64,000 nucleotides of DNA from Apiospora phragmitis. Taxonomy: Eukaryota > Ascomycota > Sordariomycetes > Amphisphaeriales > Apiosporaceae. Below, in pieces: positions 21,815 to 32,682 of the stretch. The stretch spans positions 2,418,001 through 2,482,000 of the forward strand of contig JAQQWL010000003.1 of NCBI GenBank assembly GCA_038363925.1, written 5' to 3'. The notes below the pieces were generated by a model. The model made no database searches. It worked only from the letters and a program-made list of their open reading frames with translations, and had not been told where the DNA came from. The position numbers were made by a program, and so were the translations under genes. Position 1 is the stretch's first letter; every line of letters begins with the position of its first letter.

Positions 21815-23937
21815 ATGGCTTCTGCCTCTTCTTTTGCGGCGGCCGCCTGGCCCTCGGCCACGCATATCGCGATCCTGTTCGTAGCCGGGGTGGGCTCGCA
21901 CCACCTGATCCGGCCCTTCGAGATCGACAGCTACGTCCTGAGCCTCTGCAGCGCCTACCTCGCCGCGCTGGCGGCCGCGTTCCTGTTCTACTTCCAGTCC
22001 GTCGTCGGCCTGGACGCCCGGACCGCCGCCGCGCATACCTTCGCCCTGTCCAGCGCCTTCAACGCGGGCCTCGCCTCGAGCATTCTGATTTACCGCCTGT
22101 TATTCCACAGACTGCACCGCTTCCCGGGCCCCTTCGAGGCCAAGATATCGCGGTTCTACGCCGCCCGCGTCTCGGCGACGGCCTGCAGATGCACCTGGCC
22201 ACGCAGAAGATGCATGACGAATATGGCGACTTCGTGCGGACGGGGCCCCGTCACCTCTCGATCCTGCGCCCGGCCGCGATCCCGGCCATCTACGGGCCCG
22301 CGACCAGGTGCGTGCGGAGTCCGTGGTATAGCGCGACCCCGGGCGGGCTGGACGACTTGTCGCTCCTGCAGACGCGGGAGCCGGAGCCGCACAGGCGGCG
22401 CAAAAAGCTCTGGGAGAGGGGATTGAGCTTTAAAGGTATGTTTAACTGTGCCAAAAACTTCTCCTTTTTTCCCTTTTCCATTGTCGTGAGTAGCGCTGAT
22501 GTCTTCTAGCCCTGCAATCGTATGAGCCGCGCGTGAGGGCCAAAGCGGACCTGCTGCTTACCCGTCTTGCCGAAAATGCGGGCAAGCCCATAGATATGAC
22601 GATGTACGGCATGTTCTACGGATTCGACGTCATGAGCGAAGTGGGTGAGTTAAAGAAAACAGTCCATTCCGGACCCTCCTGAGCAACTAGGACTAACCAA
22701 GGGGGCGGATATGATTTACCAGGATTCTCGAAAGACTTCAACATGTTGAACTCGCAAAAGGAGCACCCGGCCATCGTGGCGTTGCACAACAGTCTCTCCA
22801 TCCTCGCCATCGTCGGCGGCTCCCTGCCCTGGCTCTTGGGGATGTTGACCCGGATCCCCGGAGCCAGCACCGGCTACCAAGAGTTCATCGAATGGTGTGG
22901 TGGTGAGCTGCAAGCCAGGAGAACGGTAAGTACTCACGGCGGCCACGCTTATTAGTGTCATCATGATCTACGAAACCAGCCCCTAGCTTACTCTCTTCGT
23001 GCTGTAGGCCTACAAGCAGGAAAAAGCGATGAGTGCGCGTGACAAGGATCCCAGCGATGTCGTCTCCTGGCTACTGAAGGCCGAAGAGGAAGGAGATGTC
23101 GGCGCCCCTCGATCGAATCTCTCCTGGCAGGAGGAGGCTCGGCTGTTCATCGTGGCTGGAAGGTACGTACCATATACCAATCACGATAAAATTTGCCCGG
23201 GTTTTGCACAGAGAAAATCTAACAACCAATTGTGGCAATAGTGATACAACCAGCACTGTCCTGTCAAATACGTAAGTTAATCGGCTCACGTTTTATGATA
23301 TTTTCTCGCCTCTTGCTCGAGGCTACATTAAGTATGCAAATAATTGACGGTCAACACATTTCACAGCCTCTTCTTTCTCTCCAACAACACAGGATGCTAT
23401 CGGAAGCTCCAAAGCCTGATCGACGAAGCCCTGAAGGCAAATGGAGGCGATGACGGGACAGAAGTAACGCACGAAAAGATCAAGGACGTCGCCTACCTCG
23501 ACTGGCTCGTCCAGGAGACGCTGCGCCTGAAGCCCGCCGTGCCGAGCGGCGTGACCCGGCTCACGCCGCCCGAAGGCCTGCAGATCGACGAGGTCCGCAT
23601 TCCCGGCGACACCATCGTGGTGGTGCCCATGCACAGCATCCAGCGGGACCCGCGGTACTGGGGCGGGGCCGAGGACGCGGTCCGCTACCGGCCCGAGCGG
23701 TGGGAGGGGCTGTCGACCGAGAAAGCGGCCTGGATGGCCTTTAATAGGGGCGCCTCGGTGTGTCCGGGCAAGAACCTCGCGTTCATGAAGCTGCGGCTCG
23801 TGCTGGCCAAGATCGCGGCGCGCTTCGAGGTGCCCGAATTCGCGCCTGGGTTCGATCCGGAGGCGTTTGATCGCGGGGCGGAGGATCGGTTCACGATGCA
23901 TTTGGGTAAACTGATGCTGGTGTTTACTCCGAGGTAA
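21815..23937 (+). CDS. Cytochrome P450 monooxygenase
   Basis: Heme-thiolate monooxygenase, microsomal by its hydrophobic N-terminus. Exons: 21815-22435, 22510-22644, 22723-22925, 23008-23162, 23242-23271 (only 30 bases) and 23367-23937, all phases agreeing. The I-helix AGSDTTS spans the intron at 23163-23241; ETLRLKP is the K-helix ExxR. FNRGASVCPGKNLAFMK holds the heme ligand Cys. IYGP and FVRTGPRHLSIL near the N-terminus are usual in fungal secondary-metabolism P450s. One 1-base slip at about 22161-22172 (GCCGCCCGCG) separates SRFYAA from GDGLQMHLATQ. Substrate unknown. A phosphatidylserine-decarboxylase-like gene follows on the same strand 817 bases downstream, which may or may not be functional linkage. 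Confidence 0.85.
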
Positions 23938-24612
23938 AAGCGCGGAGCGGGGTTTTTATTTGCTTACTTGCACGCAACGGGCTTCACTCCCCAGTACCAT
24001 TACTCACTCCCTGCGGTATGTGTATGCAATTAGTAAAGGCGCACAGCATCTAGTCAGTACGAGAGGGAGGATGTCCTTAGCAAGAGACCTGTCATAAAAA
24101 GGAAAACAAAGATAGATTGCCGGTTTCCCTTTCCAGATTGTTCTTAACGAAAGCTTAGTACCAGGCGTGGGAAGTATAAGTGTCGGTTTACGGGCTGTGG
24201 ATGGTGCCGCAAGGGAGCTGTCATGTTCCCGCAATGAACCAACCCCTGCCAAGATGCGTCATGCAGCGCCAAGTGCGCGGTAAGGCGGCCTGTTAGTCTG
24301 TTGACGTGGCCCAGGGGGGGAGCTGTGCGCCCGCCAATGGTTCTGCAATGCAGTAAGCAATGGGGTGATGGGGGCATGAAACCGGTTTAGCAAAATGCTG
24401 GCGCCCATTCATCCAGTACCACAATTGTCCTTTGGATCTGCCTGGACTCTGCACCTGTGTGGTCTTTTCTGGGGGATATGCTGTATGCGATCATCCATTT
24501 CATGCAATGACCTCATGCTTGCAACACCTGCACGCTATGAGCTGGGCTGAAAGCTAGCGACCCCGCTACATCCGCGATCCTCCCTCCCCGCCACCCAGCG
24601 ACGAACCGGCAT
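23938..24612. other. Intergenic, promoter of decarboxylase-like gene
   Basis: No gene-like frame. GCAACACCTGCACGC and repeated CTGCACC elements occur at about 24440-24540, upstream of the TATA box. Confidence 0.5.
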
Positions 24613-24619
24613 CTATAAA
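24613..24619 (+). promoter_or_regulatory. TATA box of the decarboxylase-like gene
   Basis: TATAAAA, 142 bases before the ATG at 24755, correctly oriented and followed by a pyrimidine-rich leader (CTCCTCTCTTATCTTC). Confidence 0.55.
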
Positions 24620-24754
24620 ATGGTGTCTTGGCAATCTGGGAACGGGCAACTACCATGAACCAGATCTACCTCCTCTCTTATCTTCACAAGTACTTTCTCC
24701 CATAGATAATACTACCTACATACTTCGCCAAGACCTCAGACATATCAGCCCAAA

Positions 24755-26321
24755 ATGGTTCACCAGCACGGCGAAGAGCATGACATCCCTGACCACCACA
24801 AGGTCCACAGGTAAGTCCCACATCATCTTCCTCAGGGAGAAGCTGAGGATGGGGGATAATGAAAAATCCTCAGCCCACTCCATGCACCTTGCTAACGGAC
24901 AACAATAACAACAGGCCTGGTGCCTGGATGCCCGCGGACCACCGCCTGCACCACGACTGGCTGGACAAGCAGATCAAGCACGTCGAGGGCCATGGCGACA
25001 AGAAGCCGAAGTTGATCCCGGTGCTGCAGGAGTTCAAGGACTTAATCGAGGGCGACCCGCGCATCTACATGTACTTCTCGCAGATGTGGGAGGAGGTGCC
25101 GCACAAGCACCCCTACGACAAGGACCCGACGGGCAAGAAGCAGATCCGCGACTACGAGCACATGCTCGACATGCTCAACCACGTCTTCACCAAGGCGCCC
25201 GAGTGGACCGACGCCGCCTTCGGTGTGGGCATGGTCGGGGTTCCCATGGTCGGCATCTTCGATTACGCCATGGCAACGCCTAGGTGAGTAAAATCTAATT
25301 CCCCTCTTAAGAACGGATGACTGATATCAGTGATGGAACAACAGTGGCCATGCGGCGTTCTTGGACCCAGAGGTGAACAAGATGCTGAAGAAAGTCCTCA
25401 ACGAGTGGGGCAAGTATCTCCAGACACCCGATTCCGCAAAGGTCCTGAACGACAAGAAGGGTTGGTTCGGAAAGCATGCCCGGACGGACCTCATGCAAGT
25501 CGCCAACGGGCCATTGAAGACATCACACACGTTTGAGGAGATGTACATCTGCGATCCGTCGAAGGAGTACATGGGCTACAAGTCCTGGGACGGTAAGCTG
25601 ACAAAAGTAGTCCATTGACCTGATTGTGAGCCCCTGAACTAATTGACTTGTATAGACTTTTTCACGAGGCAGTTGCGCGAGGGCGTGCGCCCGTGGCCTC
25701 GCCCGAAGACGACAATGTCGTGGCCAACGCGTGCGAGTCCAAGGTGTACAATGTGGCGCGCGGGGCGAAGCTGCGGGACCGGTTCTGGATCAAGGGCCAA
25801 CCCTACTGGTCGGGGACATGCTGGCGCACGACCCGTTGTCTGAACAATTCGACCAATGCACTGTGTACCAGGCGTTCTTGTCGGCCCTATCCTACCACCG
25901 ATGGCACTCGCCCGTGTCGGGCACCATCAAACGGTGCTTCGTGCAGGACGGGACCTACTTCAGCGAGCCGATCCTCGAGACGGACGGGCAGACGTACGAG
26001 ATCGACAACCGCGGCATCTCGATGGCGCAGGGCTACCTGACGGCGCTCGCGACGCGTGCCGTTATCTTCATCGAGGCCGACAACCCGGCCATCGGGCTCA
26101 TGGCGTTCATCGGCATCGGCATGGACGAGGTCAGCACGTGCGACATCACAGTCAAGGAGGAGCAGCATATCAAGAAGGGCGACCAGACGGGCATGTTCCA
26201 CTTCGGCGGCTCGTCGCACTGCCTGCTGTTCCGCAAGGGCGTCAAGGTCGACGACTTCCCCGACGTGGGCCGCGAGGAGAACGTGCCGGTGCGCAGCAAG
26301 GTGGCTGTCGTAAAGAAGTGA
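24755..26321 (+). CDS. Phosphatidylserine-decarboxylase-like enzyme with GGSS motif
   Basis: Pyruvoyl-dependent decarboxylase family. The N-terminal half matches the fungal PSD-associated domain (HDWLDKQ, LIEGDPRIYMYF, YEHMLDMLNHV). The C-terminal half has SWDDFFTRQLR, YHRWHSPVSGTI, and FHFGGSSHCLLF where classic enzymes carry LGST; the second Ser of GGSS would be the self-cleavage/pyruvoyl site. Exons: 24755-24810, 24915-25283, 25345-25592 and 25656-26321. Two 1-base slips are needed, at CCC 25690-25692 (RP to VASPEDD) and at about 25806-25812 (GQPY to VGDML), both one base short. This GGSS branch includes soluble enzymes that decarboxylate amino acids (PsiD of psilocybin synthesis belongs to the family), so a phospholipid role is not assured. 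The start is favoured by the TATA box and first ATG. Confidence 0.84.
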
Positions 26322-27572
26322 GGAAAGTAAGTGGCAGGTGGGAATCGATACAAGACCTACTTGAGCCGTGGGATGAAAACAACAAAGTACCTAATTTTAC
26401 GAACTCAGTTGAGTGACGCTTGACATACACGCAATACTGGTAGCACATGGGCTACCTAGAATTTCGCAGTATCATAATGTATAGCAGCCGGCCCCGTGCA
26501 TGTGACTATCGGCGAAATGTGCTGGCAACGAATATCTTGGAATCGATCGACTGCGGCTACTACTTTTGTGTTTCGAACCTGCCACGGGCCTGACCATTTT
26601 GTCGTGTTGCCGAGCGCCAGCGGCCCGAACCTATCGATTTCCAGGCTAAGCGGGCCACCCTTCTGCGGTTCACCACCTTTGCATGACTTATGTATTAAGA
26701 TGTAGTAGACCTCAACTCATCAGTAGTTGAACTGCCAGTATCTGAAATGGGCAAGTCTACCCGTAGAAGCACCCCACACTGCTGTCGTCGGGAAGCCGCA
26801 GTGCTTAAAATAGCTTGAGGGTCACATGAGCTTGGGATGTGATTGACCGATCGAAGTGTGTACTCGTGAGAACGGTCCATACTCCGTGCTGCCGAAGAAA
26901 AAGAAGCTGTTGTACGACGTTCATTAGCCCTTGAGAGCCGCACGACCGTGAGTTTGCGTTTGCTCATCCAATGCAATGTCACTGTCAACAATCCCAGCTC
27001 CCGCTGGCAGGCGGGGGTCATGTATTTGCGGGAGGCGCAGCAGCCATCAGTTCGCCTCGGCTAGCTTCTTCAGGGATCAACTCCCTGGGTCCTACTGAGA
27101 TGTTTTGTTTTAGGGGGGAACAAAAGTGTGGGGGCACCCAATCCTTCGGGGCGATGCTTGCAGCTGTCTGCTAATTGCACTCGCTTCTTGCAGTAGGTAA
27201 TCTCTTTCTGCCAAACTCCATTCGTTTATCTTCGATTGAAAACTCGGGGAAAGGAAGGATTGGATATCGTGAAAGACGCGACAACACCAGAGATATTGGC
27301 AACCGCTGGAGTGCGAATGCGCCGCCGAGCCGCTCTAGCCAACCCGACGACGACCCACTGCCCCGAGGAGTGCCGATTGAGACTTCCCAATTACTACCGC
27401 AGTTGCGGTCCCTCCAATGGCATCTAGACGCCCACCTCCTTGAACACGACTACAGCCGACAGCCGCGAATCGACGCTTTTTAAATATTCTCTCTTATTAC
27501 GATACTAGGAGTCATTCTCTCCCAGTTGGCTGTCCCTCCGTTTTGGAAGCCACGCCGCCCGCTCTCGCCGCT
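26322..27572. other. Intergenic, nothing recognised
   Basis: Between two plus-strand genes. Several 60-110-codon frames on both strands, none persuasive. Confidence 0.5.
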
Positions 27573-28642
27573 ATGTCGGCCGGGCGAGCAAACCACCACC
27601 TCGAGCCCCCTCCGCAGCCGACGACTTCCTCCGCCACGCATACTACCGCGCAGAAGCCGCCGCCGCCGCAAAACCCACCCCAACCACAGCCCGTAAAATT
27701 GCAGCTGCCCCCGCGCGATGCCCTCCCCGAACTACCGCAAGTAGGCAGCGACGCCGCCTGGGTGATCGTCAAGATAGTACTACGCTCCCTCTGCCTGATG
27801 CTCGGCCTACTCCTAGCCGGCTTCGCCCTGGCGGCCTTCGCCCGACCATCCAGCAGCGACGGCGACGGCGGCGCGGCGTACCGGGTGGCCGTCGTCAGCC
27901 TGCCGGTCGGCCTGCTGGCGGCGGTCTGGAACGGCGCCGAGTTCGTCACCATGTGCGCGCGGCGCAGCCGGCGCCGGGGCATCACGGCCAAGGCGCACGT
28001 CGGGCTCGAGCTGCTGCTCTGGATCCTGGGCGTGGCCGGCAGCGTCGCGCAGGCCCTGTGGAGCCAGGCCACCTATGGCGCGAGCGGCGCCGCCGCTATC
28101 TCGTTTCTGGCAGTTTTGGGGTACGTCATGTTTTTCTTCCCTTTCTTTTCTTTTCTTCCCTTTCTTTTCTTTTCTTCTTCTTCTTCTTTTTTTCCCTCGC
28201 ACGAGAGTCGTGTAGTTTTTTCTTGGTTGAAAGAAATCCGCCTCAAAAGAGAGGAGGAGGAATATGAGACAGAAAGCACTAAGACCAACCCCGTCATAAA
28301 AACAGAACCCTCGAGTTCGTCCTCTTTGTACGGTCTTGCCTCGAGGTAGACCGGAGGAAAAAGGACTGGCGCATCCAGCAGCTCGTCATTGCCCTGCAGA
28401 TGCAGCAGCAGCAGCAACATCAACAACAGGGGCAAGGACAAATACCGCAGCAGTACCATAACAACATATCATCATCAATGGCCGAGTCTGCCACATGGGG
28501 CCCGGCGGCCCCGTCAACGTCCGACTACGATCGCGAACTCAATACCAAGTATCAAGGCCCGATACCAGAGCCCCTCTATGACCCAAGGGACCTGCAGAAG
28601 GTCCTGATCGTCGACCCGCGACTGCGGGGGATAGTAGATTAA
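27573..28642 (+). CDS. Hypothetical four-helix membrane protein, proline-rich N-terminus
   Basis: I do not recognise a family. ATG at 27573 begins a Pro/Gln/Thr-rich tail of about 60 residues (runs such as KPPPPQNPPQPQP). Hydrophobic segments follow near VKIVLRSLCLMLGLLLAGFA, VVSLPVGLLAAVWNGAEF, HVGLELLLWILGVAG and AAISFLAVLG. A donor GTACGT at 28121 opens an intron that holds a long polypyrimidine tract. The second exon encodes KKDWRIQQLVIALQ, a poly-Gln stretch and a tail ending at 28642. The acceptor is unclear: the CGAG/GTAGAC site at 28345 gives the wrong phase, and one at 28356 gives the right phase. This is a MARVEL-like topology (four helices, cytosolic tails), offered only as an idea. 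Confidence 0.6.
28127..28196 (+). repeat. Polypyrimidine tract within an intron
   Basis: About 70 bases of almost pure T and C, including (TTCTT)n, inside the presumed intron of the membrane-protein gene. Confidence 0.75.
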
Positions 28643-29059
28643 TACAATACATATCGTGGTCAGCAATTGCTTTCTTAATCGATAACATAACTTCATTGCT
28701 ATTCCAGGCGGCTTGTCCACCCTCTTTTGCTCTTGGTCCGGTAAAACATGATAGCTTTTAGTCTCGCTACTGTCCTCAATGTAGCCATTGCTCGACACCA
28801 TCCAGGATAACATACAAAAGGGGTAAACAGGTAATGACCTCCAGTCATAAAACAAAACAATAAACGAGCATCCCTGCTGCAGTCCCTTGATATCCATAAC
28901 TGACCCTGAGCGAGACGCCGTCTTCCATACCAGCTCTGCGTCAAACTGACAACAATAAACAAATACAAAACAGCTGCAAGTAGCCTGCCTGGCCCTCATT
29001 TCTTTCCGATACAACAGACGCAACCAAGAAAGTGTACCTCGAACACCACCACGACGAAA
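28643..29059. other. Convergent intergenic region
   Basis: 3' ends of the membrane-protein (plus) and helicase (minus) genes. No further feature seen. Confidence 0.5.
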
Positions 29060-31890
29060 CTATCGCACCCCAAACAACCCCCGAATCTCCTGCAAGCTCA
29101 ACCGCCCAATGCCCCGCGCCCCCTTCTCGCTGAGCGCGGCCCCCACGAGCCGCCGCTTCCGCTCCTGCAGCTCAAGGATGCGGTCCTCGATCGTGCCCGC
29201 GACGAGGACGCGGTGCACCGTGACCTCGCGCCGCTGCCCGATCCGGTGCGCCCGGTCGACGGCCTGGTCCTCGACGAACGGGTTCCAGAACGGCTCCAGC
29301 ACCACCACCTGGCTCGCCGCCGTCAGGTTCAGGCCCGCGTTGCCGGCCGTCAGGCTCACCAGGAGCACGCGCGTGCCGATGTTGGCGCTGTTGTCGCCTC
29401 GGAGCATCCTTCCTGGGTAGGGGCGGCGGCGGCGGGCTGCCGGGAGAACTGCTTGACCGCCTCGTCCCGCGCTTGCGGGCGCATCGACCCGTCATAGCGG
29501 GCATACGCAAACTTGCCGTCGTGCAGGGGCACCTCCAACAAGTCCAGGAACGACGTCCATAGACTAAAGACCAGAATCTTCTCGTCGGGCTTCTCGTCGC
29601 GCAGGCGCCGCAGCAGCTCCATGGTGGCGTCGATCTTGGCGCTCGAGACCCAGTCCCGACGCAGCCGCGCCAGGTACGCGGCCTTGGCCGTCGCGTTGCG
29701 CTGGCTCTCGCGCTTGAGGTCGGCGAGCGTGACCACCTTGTTCTTCTCCTTGTAGTCGCCGTCGTTCTTCTTGGTCCGCTTCGCCGAGCGCGGCTGTGAG
29801 GAGGACGGTGATGTTGGTGAGGGCGAGCCATCCGGCTTGATAGGCCGCTTCGGGGTGCGCGACCGTGCTGCGGCTTCATTCTTCCCAGCAGCGGGGGTGG
29901 GGTCGAGCTTGCCCCTGGCCTTCATGGTAGCTCGTCCCCGGGCTAGGAAGGAATCTGCCTTGTCCATGAAGTCCTCGAGTTCTTTCAGGGGATATGGTTT
30001 CGCTTCGGGTTTCGCATCTTCCTGTTTAATATTATCCTGAAGTCCCCGTGCAGGCCCAACAGTCAGAGCCGACAAAGAAGATGTCGCCTCTTCGGTTTTA
30101 ACGATCGGCAGCTTCGTCTCCTGAGTCCTTTCCGGTTTGACTTCTTGCTTCACGTGGCTGCTACCCGCTATCTTCTCTCTCTTCACTTTTCGACCAGGCG
30201 TAGCACCCTCGTCTTCGGTTCCTGAATCGCAAGTCGCTGAATCGTCTTCGTTTCCACCCCGCCCGATCATAGCGGCGCCTCCACCATGGGCTCGCACGAA
30301 GTAGGTATAGCACATGACCCTATCAGGCAAAATCTCCGACGTGCAGCCATCGTGGGGGCACATGGTATCTGATCCCGGCCCACCTACATCACGCCCTTCG
30401 AGGACGCTAACCTGCATTATAGCCGTGAAACATTGACAGCACACGTGATGGCCGCAAGGTGCGACGATCATGGGGTCTATAGTCAAGTCGTCGCAGATGG
30501 GACACTGAAACGACGGCTGGGCGCGTACACGGTCCACGACGTCAGGGCTCAGATCAAGAGCGAGTTCGATCATGCCATCAGAGTCGAGCCCGGCGCCGTC
30601 GGGGATTCCGAAGTTCTTGATGAGGTGCGGGTGGCTGCAGACCTGGCGCAGACGGAGGATAAGCACCAGGATGAACATATAGTTCTTCTTCTTCGACCGA
30701 GAGTTGCTAAACTTCTCAAACTTATCGCGATGCTCCGCTTCGAGATCGTTGTAGAACTTTGCTTGATCCTCGTTGAATTTGGCCTTGACCTCGACAATAG
30801 TTTTGGCAGGCAGGTTCAAGATACGCTGGCCATCCAGCATGCTGTGTTTCGACCGCCGTAGCGTAAAGCTCCAGATCAAGGCCCGAAGTCGTTTCATTGC
30901 TTCGCTATGCTCATCGTCATCCCACTTTTTGAGGGGCCTATCGATATCCACACTGAACTCCTCCCACCAACGATACGGCTCGATGCGAAGAAAGCGGATC
31001 AGAGAATATATCTCCGAAGTGTTGTTCATGAAAGGGGTGCCGGTCATGCAAATCCTGTACGTGCCCTTGATCTTACAAACGGCTTCTGACGCAGTGGATA
31101 TGCGGTTCTTGATGTTATGGGCCTCATCGAGAATGATTCGGTGGAACATGGCATCAGGAGCCAATAATCCATGGACGCGCTTTCGGCGAAATTCCTGGCC
31201 AACGGTTCCATAGGTGGTAAGCACGACATCGTACTTCATGAGCTTGGCGGCAGTCATGCCCTTCTTGTTCTGGCTATGGTAAATGAAGGTTTTAAGTCTG
31301 TAATGCCTTTCGACCTTGTGGCGGATCTCGGCCTCCCACTGCTTCAGCAGCGCGAGGGGCGCCACAATGAGGGTCGTCTTGCGCGAGTCGTCGTTGGATC
31401 GGTGGTTTACGATGAGGGCCAGCGCCTGAATGGTCTTGCCCAGCCCCATGGTATCGGCGAGGAGGCCGCCCTTCATTACGCCCTTTTCCTGTTTGACCAG
31501 CCACGTGAGCCCGACCCGCTGGTGCTCCATCAACTGGCAGCTCATCTGCATCGGCGTGTCGAGTCGCTTCTCGCGCGCGATCTCATGTTCGGGCACGGAG
31601 AGGAAGTTCTGGAGGTTTGCGCGCACGTTCGCCTGCGACGACGCGGGATCGCGAAGCATCATGTCTTCGGGATCTTGTCCCTGCGAAGCCACGTACCTTT
31701 GCCAGGCCACATCATCGTCGCGCGATAAGAAGTCCGAGAGGTTTGCGATGGAAGCGGCAATGTGGGAGTCGGTCGAGGAGGGTGTTGGTCTGAAGCGGGG
31801 TGGTCTCGCTGCGCCGATGTTCTCGTTATCGCCAAGAGGCGCCATGGTGGCAGGATGTGGTTGCGATTGAGGTGTTGGGGTAAGGGACAT
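29060..31890 (-). CDS. SNF2-family ATPase with internal RING finger (Uls1/Rad16-like)
   Basis: DNA translocase with possible ubiquitin- or SUMO-targeted ligase activity in the nucleus. From the ATG at 31890 (MSLTPTPQ) the SNF2_N half shows GGLLADTMGLGKTIQAL (motif I), IILDEAHNIKN (motif II) and MTGTPFMNN (motif III). A RING finger CPICDDLTID...CGHHVCCQCF...MCPHDGC splits the two helicase lobes, as in Rad5, Rad16 and Uls1. A charged linker precedes the second lobe: ILVFSLWTSFLDLLE, YDGSMRPQARDEAV, VSLTAGNAGLNLTAA, and motif VI VDRAHRIGQRR. No HIRAN domain is seen, which argues against Rad5. One 1-base slip at about 29407-29418 lies just before RMLRGDNSANIGTRVLLVSL. Stop at 29060. The frame is open upstream of 31890, so a 5' exon remains possible. 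Confidence 0.87.
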
Positions 31891-32682
31891 CCTTGAAGTC
31901 GAAGATTCGGGCTTTGGTTGACTGCCATTCCTAGGCTCATACTGTGAGTCGCAGGAAACTTCCAAGTCAGTTATTGTTTCTTTACTGCCCGCCAAAATGA
32001 ATGCACCAGGCTCAGTGGAAAGCTTCTCGTACCTTCGGCATCTGGTTCATAGATGCAGGCGTTGCATTTATAAAGACCGTCTCATATCTTTGTCGCGGGG
32101 TTCGGGTCGTGCCTGCTATCGAGGACTGCGAAGAGGGGGCGTCGGGGGGATCCATGTTTGGTGATGCGCAGTTTTCCGAGTGATGAAGCTCGGCGAAATG
32201 ACCTGTCGCATCGTCGCAAGGCAACCAACCAACCGTTCAAGAAATCGAGTGTCGTTTGCTCGTAAGGTTTTAGCTCCCAAGTAAGAAAGTAGATAACAAA
32301 CGGCAATGATAAATCGTAAATCTCCCTAGGTGCCCTGTTTCGCTGCGAGCAGTGTCGATTTCCTGTCTTTCCTGTGAATTCTGAAAGGATGGTGCAAGTG
32401 GAAGGAAATGTACGAATTATGTCATTTGGTGGAGGCAGCAATTGACCAGACACGAAACGCGCCGTGCGACGAGGATTTCTTTTGAGGACCTGGCTGGTCA
32501 TGGTGGCAGAAGATGCTTTACTTTACACGCCTAGAGCTTTAGAGCTTGCATGAGCTTTGGTGGGTTATGTGCTTACCTGACAGCCGAAAACCAGCACAAC
32601 CATTGCAATCACGCATCCCGGTTTTAAAGCGCGATATGATGCTATTCAATTGATACCCATTATCTATATTATCCAACTCTGC
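31891..32682. other. Intergenic, nothing firm
   Basis: Upstream of the helicase gene and downstream of the GH43 gene, both on the minus strand. A 139-codon minus frame at 32082-32501 has no recognisable features. The helicase could begin upstream of 31890 through an intron. Confidence 0.45.

Noticed and set aside
27175..27483. Plus-strand frame of 102 codons before the membrane-protein gene
   Set aside because: Likely leader or upstream sequence without motif; ends just before the supported ATG.
29356..29420. Programmed frameshift in the SNF2 gene
   Set aside because: No slippery site plus stimulatory structure, and similar slips occur in many unrelated genes here; an assembly indel is simpler.
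32082..32501. Minus-strand frame of 139 codons upstream of the helicase gene
   Set aside because: No recognisable domain and no clear splice link to the helicase; may be leader sequence.
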